Origin: Euonymus europaeus
Lineage: Eukaryota; Streptophyta; Magnoliopsida; Celastrales; Celastraceae
Direction of reading: 5' to 3'
NCBI GenBank assembly: GCA_963580455.1
Contig: OY756963.1
Coordinates: 25,067,555-25,131,554 of the forward strand
DNA length: 64,000 nucleotides
Shown: positions 58,373 through 64,000 of the stretch, piece by piece
How the letters are laid out: each line of letters starts with the position of its first letter
How positions within the stretch are numbered: the stretch's first letter is position 1
Notes under the pieces: model-generated
Database searches by the model: none
What the model was told of the DNA's origin: nothing
What the model saw: the letters and a program-made list of their open reading frames with translations, nothing else
Made by a program: the position numbers and the translations under genes

Positions 58373-61147
58373 CTAAGAAAGAGAATCAAAAACACCCGGG
58401 TTGTCCACATTTACCTCTGGTAATAATTGAGGGGAAGGTAGTGATTCAGCAGGAGGACTGTGAATGGGAGTAGACTCGGATGTAGAACGAGCACAGCGTT
58501 CAGCTGAAGAATCTTCAATAGGATCAGATAATTCATCCGATGGATGTATTGTGGGATCAGCTGATAGTGGAGATGTTGCTGCAGGTGAACTTAATGGACA
58601 AGTTGCATGAGTGAAAGTTTGAGGGAGACTTGACAAAGACAAACTTGAAGTGGGAGAAGTGTAGGAAGAAGAATTCGTAGAGAGAAAACCAGATTTAAAG
58701 GGAAATTCATATTCGTTGAATATAACATGTCGTGAAATATATAATCTCCCTATAGGACTAAGACATTTATATCCTTTGTGCGAATCACTATAGCCAAGAA
58801 ATACACATTTAGCAGAATGAAATTGAAATTTGTGTTGTTGATAGGGTCTAAGACAGGGAAAACAAGCACATCCAAAAACACGTAAGGATTTATAGTCTGG
58901 GGTTTTGGCTAGAAGAGAATAAAGAGGTGTTTGGCCATGAAGGACTGGAGTAGGTAACCGATTGATAAGGAAAGTGGCTGTTTGGAAGGCCTCCCACCAG
59001 AATTTGAGTGGTAGGGAAGCTTGGGCAAGAAGGGTGAGACCAGTTTCAGTGATGTGACGATGCTTACGCTCCGCTCTTCCATTTTGGGCAGAAGTATAGG
59101 GACAGGAGTGCCTAAATTCAATCCCATGTTTGATAACAAAATCTTGAAAAGCCTTATATTCTCCCCCCATGTCAGATTGCAAACATTTAATTGGTCTATT
59201 GAATTGTTTTTCAACAAGAGTTTTGAATTGTTGAAAAACAGAGAAAGCTTCAGATTTAAACTTTAAAGGAAAGATCCAAGTATAACGACTAAAATCGTCT
59301 ACAAAATGAATATAATAACGATAGCCCAAGGTAGAGGGTATTGGAGCAGGTCCCCAAAGATCAGTATGAATAAGGTCTAAAGCATGTGCAGCACGGGACA
59401 CAGATAAAGTATAGGGTAACCGATGAGACTTCCCATATTGACATGCATCACAAAAAGGTTGAACAGAGTTAACATGTTTTTCATTACATTGAACCAATAT
59501 TTGGGATAACACTTTACTGGAGGGATGGCCAAGACGTTGATGCCAAACCTCTTTGGAGGAAATAGGAAAATTTTTACAAGACTCAAGAGAGCTGTGACTC
59601 GATGACTCAACATGACATAGTAGACCTGGAGAAACTGTAGGTTTATGATGAGATGAAGGACATTGATCTGGAAAATAAAATTGATATAGCCCGTCTTTAA
59701 GTTTCCCGTGCAGCAACACTTGACCCGTCAGCTTGTCCTTCACAAAACAACCAAACGAATGAAATTCAACATAAACATTATTATGACGAGTTAATTGTGA
59801 AATGCTAATCAAATTTTTAGCAATGCATGGAACATGAAGAATATCATAAAGATGTAATGGTTTGGGTGTTTTCAGAGATGCATTACCCATGTGAGCTATG
59901 TTTAGGCATGTTCCATTGGCAACGATAAGAGAATTCTTACCATGATATTCTTGTTTTTGAGTGAGATTGTTGGAGTCATTCGTGACATGCGAACTTGCTC
60001 CGGTGTCGGCATACCAAGCAGAATCATTAACAATCTCTGGTGAGGCAACGAAGGCAGCAGGCTGAGAGGTCTGATTAGAAGGAGCACCAATATAATGCCA
60101 ACAAGAAGATGCAATGTGCCCTATTTTTCCACAAATCTGGCAAACTACTCGTGTGGAGTTTCCTCTGCCTCCTCTCGTATTAGATCGTCCGCGACCCCTA
60201 AAGCTACCACGAGTTCCATATTGAGAGGAATTTTGGCCAAAAGAGTTTTGTTTTTCACGGCCTCGGTTCGTCGGATGGCTGCGTGGAGAAGTATTAGAAC
60301 TTGGAGTGGTAGCAAGGTTGGCAGTAGTATGCCCAAGAGACATTGCAGCAAGATTACCAGTAAGTTGATCAAGTCGCCTTTCATAACTGAGCAAGATAGA
60401 CTGTAATTCAAGCCAAGTAACATGTTCTTTCTCACTAATTTGACATACCACAGGATTATATTCCACGGCATCAAGGCCGGCGAGAACTTGAGATACTAAG
60501 TCACTGGTGTCAACAGGAGCCCCTGCAAGTGCCAGATTATCAGCAATTTTCTTGACAGCCTTCAAATACTCACTCATACTCATGCCACCCTTTTGCAGGC
60601 TTCGGAATTCCTTTTTAAGAAAAATAATATTGGACCTGGAACGGGCTCCAAATAGTGTGTGTAGAGCTTCCCAGAGCTCCTTAGAGGTCTCAAACCCCAC
60701 TACTTCAGAGGCAACATCTAAGTCTAAGGAATTGTAAAGCCAACCAAGCAAATTTTGGTCCTTGGCAACCCATTGTTCATAGTCAGGATTGATTTGAACA
60801 GCTGCATCTTTGGAGCCTGCAGTATCTTGAACAGCTGCATCTTTGGAGCCTGCAGTATCTTGAACAGCTGCATCTTTGGGTATGGTTTTGGGTGGACAGG
60901 GCGTAGAGCCATTAATAAACCCCTCAAGTCGATGTCCCCTAATCACAGGTAAAACTAAAGTTTTCCACAACAGATAGTTATCAAAGGTCAATTTGTGGGA
61001 ACAAAATGATCCCAAAGCATGCCCAGTGGAGGAAGCACCGACAATAGAACTTGGGCTTAAAGGAAGAACTTGGGAGGAGGGGTTAGAACCTATGAGGGAG
61101 GAGAGGTTAGAACCTGTGAGCGGCGTTGCAGTGGTGTCATCAGCCAT
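58373..61147 (-). CDS. Copia gag-protease-integrase frame ending at an internal TAG
   Basis: I start the frame at the methionine at 61147 (MADDTTATPLTG), just past the primer-binding site; the longer frame from 61186 begins inside the LTR. Gag contains the UBN2-type region (NPDYEQWVAKDQNLLGWLYN) and a zinc knuckle CQICGKIGHIASSC. Protease has WYADTGASSHVTND. Integrase shows the zinc-binding WHQRLGHPSS and CDACQYGKSH, then DLWGPAP, CLQSDMGGEY and AQNGRAERKHRHI as the D,D-35-E core. The frame stops at TAG (58375-58373) in the linker before reverse transcriptase. Gag also holds a 33-bp tandem repeat encoding DAAVQDTAGSK about 2.5 times. Confidence 0.9.
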   Translation of the reverse strand: MADDTTATPLTGSNLSSLIGSNPSSQVLPLSPSSIVGASSTGHALGSFCSHKLTFDNYLLWKTLVLPVIRGHRLEGFINGSTPCPPKTIPKDAAVQDTAGSKDAAVQDTAGSKDAAVQINPDYEQWVAKDQNLLGWLYNSLDLDVASEVVGFETSKELWEALHTLFGARSRSNIIFLKKEFRSLQKGGMSMSEYLKAVKKIADNLALAGAPVDTSDLVSQVLAGLDAVEYNPVVCQISEKEHVTWLELQSILLSYERRLDQLTGNLAAMSLGHTTANLATTPSSNTSPRSHPTNRGREKQNSFGQNSSQYGTRGSFRGRGRSNTRGGRGNSTRVVCQICGKIGHIASSCWHYIGAPSNQTSQPAAFVASPEIVNDSAWYADTGASSHVTNDSNNLTQKQEYHGKNSLIVANGTCLNIAHMGNASLKTPKPLHLYDILHVPCIAKNLISISQLTRHNNVYVEFHSFGCFVKDKLTGQVLLHGKLKDGLYQFYFPDQCPSSHHKPTVSPGLLCHVESSSHSSLESCKNFPISSKEVWHQRLGHPSSKVLSQILVQCNEKHVNSVQPFCDACQYGKSHRLPYTLSVSRAAHALDLIHTDLWGPAPIPSTLGYRYYIHFVDDFSRYTWIFPLKFKSEAFSVFQQFKTLVEKQFNRPIKCLQSDMGGEYKAFQDFVIKHGIEFRHSCPYTSAQNGRAERKHRHITETGLTLLAQASLPLKFWWEAFQTATFLINRLPTPVLHGQTPLYSLLAKTPDYKSLRVFGCACFPCLRPYQQHKFQFHSAKCVFLGYSDSHKGYKCLSPIGRLYISRHVIFNEYEFPFKSGFLSTNSSSYTSPTSSLSLSSLPQTFTHATCPLSSPAATSPLSADPTIHPSDELSDPIEDSSAERCARSTSESTPIHSPPAESLPSPQLLPEVNVDNPGVFDSLS

Positions 61148-61157
61148 GATCGTCCTC

Positions 61158-61169
61158 GCTCTGATACCA
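61158..61169 (-). other. Copia primer-binding site (initiator tRNA-Met)
   Basis: TGGTATCAGAGC on the minus strand directly adjoins the inner end of the 5' LTR and is complementary to the 3' end of plant initiator tRNA-Met, the usual Copia primer. Confidence 0.95.
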
Positions 61170-61347
61170 AGATAAATACAAAGCACTGTATATTGATTAC
61201 AAAAGCCAAGTTACAGAGATCTCACACGTTTACATATTTATTAGAGATACAGAAAGTACACGACACATCTAGTTTCTTCTACAGGACTCTAAAGACTTAA
61301 TGGACTCATGACTAGGGCCAGGGCCCAGAGGCCTAGTGATCTCAATA
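61170..61347 (-). repeat. Copia 5' LTR
   Basis: 178 bp, identical in sequence to 56444-56621, bounded inside by the primer-binding site and outside by the CAAAA duplication. Confidence 0.93.
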
Positions 61348-61352
61348 CAAAA

Positions 61353-64000
61353 TTCAGTATTAGTAGAATCCGTGCATGAGGAAGGGTGGAGGCGAAGCAT
61401 TACCATCGATAGTTTGAGATCACTTTGGAGGCAAGAGTGCTTCTGCATGTACAAATCCGCCAGTACTGTTGATGCTTTTGATTTTGGGATTACACCAAAA
61501 GACTTCAATTGCCGAGTGAACTTTTTTCTTTTTAAATCTTCGTCACAATATCAGCTAGACAAAGACTGCATATACTAACAAATGCTCCTGTACACTGTTT
61601 CTTCTTCTTCTTTTTGACCGTTTGTCTACCCTTGTTAAGCCACAACTTCTTCCAGATGGAACAGAAAACAAGAAGTTTTTCACTGAAGAGTCTAAACACG
61701 TTATGGTTCTTAAAACACCCCCAAAAAAATTTGGATGGAATTGTTTGATAGGTACTATTTATGCCCTCAGTTTTTAGTGGGCATTCCTGTTTTAGGAAGT
61801 CCTACTTAAAAAAAAAAAACGAGTCAGAGTAAATCTTTTTATTTTATTTTATTGCGGTTAAAATTGTGTGATCAAAGGGGGTTCCAGGACCAACATTGGA
61901 GACACCATGGAGTGCTTTTGAGCAACTACAATGGTGAGTATTTGCTGCTGAGTTAATAAAATAGTATGAAAATTTGTATTTTTGATAATGTGGTTATATT
62001 GGACTATGTGTTTTGATAATGTAATTGTATTGAGATATATATTTTGATGATATGACTGATGTTGTAGCTAGAGTTTTTGTAATAAACAGGATGATTCGAC
62101 ATCGAATCGGATTTCTCAAAATTCATATTCAATCTTAAATAAAAATAATGTATTCATATCTACTACGGATAAAAAAAAATCTAAATCCATATTCTATCCA
62201 TTGAATTTTGGATATTCTCCACGGATATCGGATTTATTCATGCGAGTATGCGACACATTTTTCTAGTTTATGACACCAATTAGAATTTCATGATTATGAA
62301 TCTAGGAACATAAAACCAAACTCTAAAGTAAAAATAATATCAAAAATCATTCAAAACATAGAAAAATCTCTAAAACCAAAGTCTAAACTCTAAAGTCCAC
62401 AAAACATCAGAAATCAAAATGTTTGTATCAACTGACAAATTCAAAATGAATCTCATCTTCAATAAAGTTTGGTAAATTTCATCTTCATAGAAGTTGGTGA
62501 TAATGTTATCATTTGTCACATGTAATCTCGGATCCTACAATTATAAAAAATAATTTAAAATTTGAATACTTAAATTGCAATATGACACGACCATCTCTCT
62601 GAGTATTTTGTTACTCTCTATACAGAGCTTGGATATGATCTTCTATTGTTTTTGCAATTAAAGTGAAGGACATATCCCAATAGTTTATAACTAATGAAGA
62701 GACAAATTTATGAACCCACCATGAATCAGATGCATTAACTAACCCTATATTCATTCATTACTCCCTAGCTATAGAAATTTCATGTGGCGATGTTAGATTG
62801 ATCCACGTGTCATGATGTTGTTCAACCAAGACATTGTTTCAGAAATTATATATAATATAGATAGATAGATTACTAACTTTACCGATTAGGGTTTTAAAAA
62901 TATTAGTCAATTGAATATTTTAATTAGTGGTATGAGATCATATCATATTATATAGTGTCATTACAAATTACAATTAATTCATATTAAATAAAAAAAACAT
63001 ACATATGTTGACAACTATAATGTATATAAATATATTAATTTTCTTTTACATAATTGTATATGAATTGTATTATATATAAATTTGTGTGTGACTATGTGTC
63101 AGGTAGAATCGGATATAATCGAATCAGATCGGATATCCGCATGTTCGGGTCGGATCGGATACGGATTTCAGATCAAATATGCCTAAATCCATATTCATTA
63201 TCCAGTGAACGGATTTTTCTACTGTTTGACCGGATCGGATCGAAAATCCACGGATACAGACACATTTGCCATCTCTAGTAAAAAATGTGGGACATGGTCC
63301 TGATTTTTGTGTAAATTTGATAAGGATAATATGACAGATGAGAAAGTAGTTGACTTGGATAATAATTTTGTATTGAGAGATATGTTTTTGGTGTTGTAAC
63401 AATGACAACATTTTGTAGAGCCAGCAAACCACTCCTATAACTCAAAATTCAAATGAGACACTTATTTTCATACAACCACATCAATAAAACCCTCTTAAGA
63501 GCCATTGCAATGGATAAATTATCAATTTTCTCAACTTTGTTCCACCTCAACGATACAAAAGTTTAACTAAATCTTCATCTACATTATCAAAGCAGGTCTC
63601 TCTCTCTCCATATAGCCACATCACCAGACACAAATTTCTAAACATTTTCTCATTTCCTTATCAATAAAATATCTACTCTTTCATTCATTTATCATTTCTC
63701 TAATAAAATTACACCAAAATCAATAATGAGTCTCACATATTTTATAAAATATCAAATCAAATATTCATCTAAATCATCAAAATACATCTTTTAATAAAAT
63801 TATATCAATAAAACATATATTTCAATACAACAACATCAATAATAAAAGGACACATTTCTTAGGTTGGGGCGGGACCTAAGGACCCGTCCACTGACCCGTG
63901 CCCTCGGAATGTCAGTGGAATATAAGTCGCAAGTTATGCGACACAGCGACAGGGACAGCTGGGTGGGTCAAGTTAAATCACCAGGAACGTTCGGCCATTG
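61353..64000. other. gene-free AT-rich end of window
   Basis: No gene recognised. Two overlapping short frames adjoin the Copia insertion (plus 61336-61578; minus 61508 into the LTR). They have unusual coding-like composition but no known motif. At 63095-63279 lies a block of GATCGGAT/CGGATCC-like motifs ending TTGCCATCTCTAGT. That resembles the hAT-type terminus at 5970 and is probably a MITE remnant. The last 120 bases are GC-richer and may lead toward a gene outside the window. Confidence 0.4.

Larger units (their letters stand above)
56439..61352 (-). mobile_element. young, nearly intact Ty1/Copia retrotransposon (4904 bp)
   Basis: The element spans 56444-61347, minus orientation, with 178-bp LTRs at both ends that are identical in my base-by-base comparison. 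A 5-bp target duplication CAAAA flanks it at 56439-56443 and 61348-61352. It has a primer-binding site matching initiator tRNA-Met, a purine tract, and one reading frame in Copia order: gag, protease, integrase, reverse transcriptase, RNase H. The frame is broken only by one TAG. LTR ends read TATTG...ATCT, not the usual TG...CA. Identical LTRs mean the insertion is very recent on an evolutionary scale. Confidence 0.95.

Noticed and set aside
61148..61186. Methionine at 61186 as the Copia gag start
   Set aside because: It lies in the LTR and upstream of the primer-binding site; the methionine at 61147 is in the usual position.
62800..62875. Possible second Helitron 5' end (TCTATCTATCTATATT on the minus strand)
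   Set aside because: No matching 3' hairpin with CTAG was found downstream on that strand; simple TATC repeats can look like this.

Overview
This is a nuclear segment of a flowering plant, most probably a eudicot. The sequence is AT-rich and full of (AT)n and (GA)n microsatellites. It carries plant-specific gene families with GT-AG introns (SBP-box factors, a miR156 site, a SNF2-macro helicase of the Arabidopsis CHR10 type) and plant LINE, Copia, hAT-type and Helitron insertions. I could not determine the species. No bacterial or organellar operon, CRISPR array, rRNA or tRNA gene was recognised.

Layout. 1-12 kb is gene-poor and transposon-rich: an inverted (twin-primed) LINE with target-site duplications, a hAT-type MITE, and two oppositely oriented LINE tails with RNase H sequence. 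A small PHD-finger gene lies at 12.2-12.9 kb. A second, internally deleted LINE lies at 17.0-18.3 kb and a second hAT-type MITE at 20.2-20.8 kb. Two SBP-box genes follow, facing each other across about 5.3 kb: a miR156-targeted SPL on the plus strand (23.6-25.6 kb) and SPL8 on the minus strand (31.0-32.4 kb). A 14-exon 3-hydroxyisobutyryl-CoA hydrolase-like gene occupies 35.8-40.9 kb on the minus strand. A 3.85-kb Helitron ends only 67 bp before its start codon. A 17-exon CHR10/ALC1-like chromatin remodeller runs on the plus strand at 46.9-55.9 kb, and a very young Copia element (56.4-61.3 kb) sits about 0.5 kb beyond its stop codon. The last 2.6 kb is AT-rich and without a recognised gene.

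Exon structures were built by hand. I joined segments whose reading phases agree across GT-AG borders and compared the products with remembered family proteins. Every multi-exon model keeps phase from start to stop: 132, 375, 312, 401 and 878 residues. The genes do not form a pathway or cluster, apart from the two SPL factors lying together. I saw no evidence for a wholly new biological system. The most interesting observations are structural: a duplicated helicase exon whose first copy carries a stop, an 8-nt microexon at the ATP-binding motif, a Helitron forming most of a promoter region, a twin-primed LINE, and a Copia element with identical LTRs interrupted by one TAG codon.
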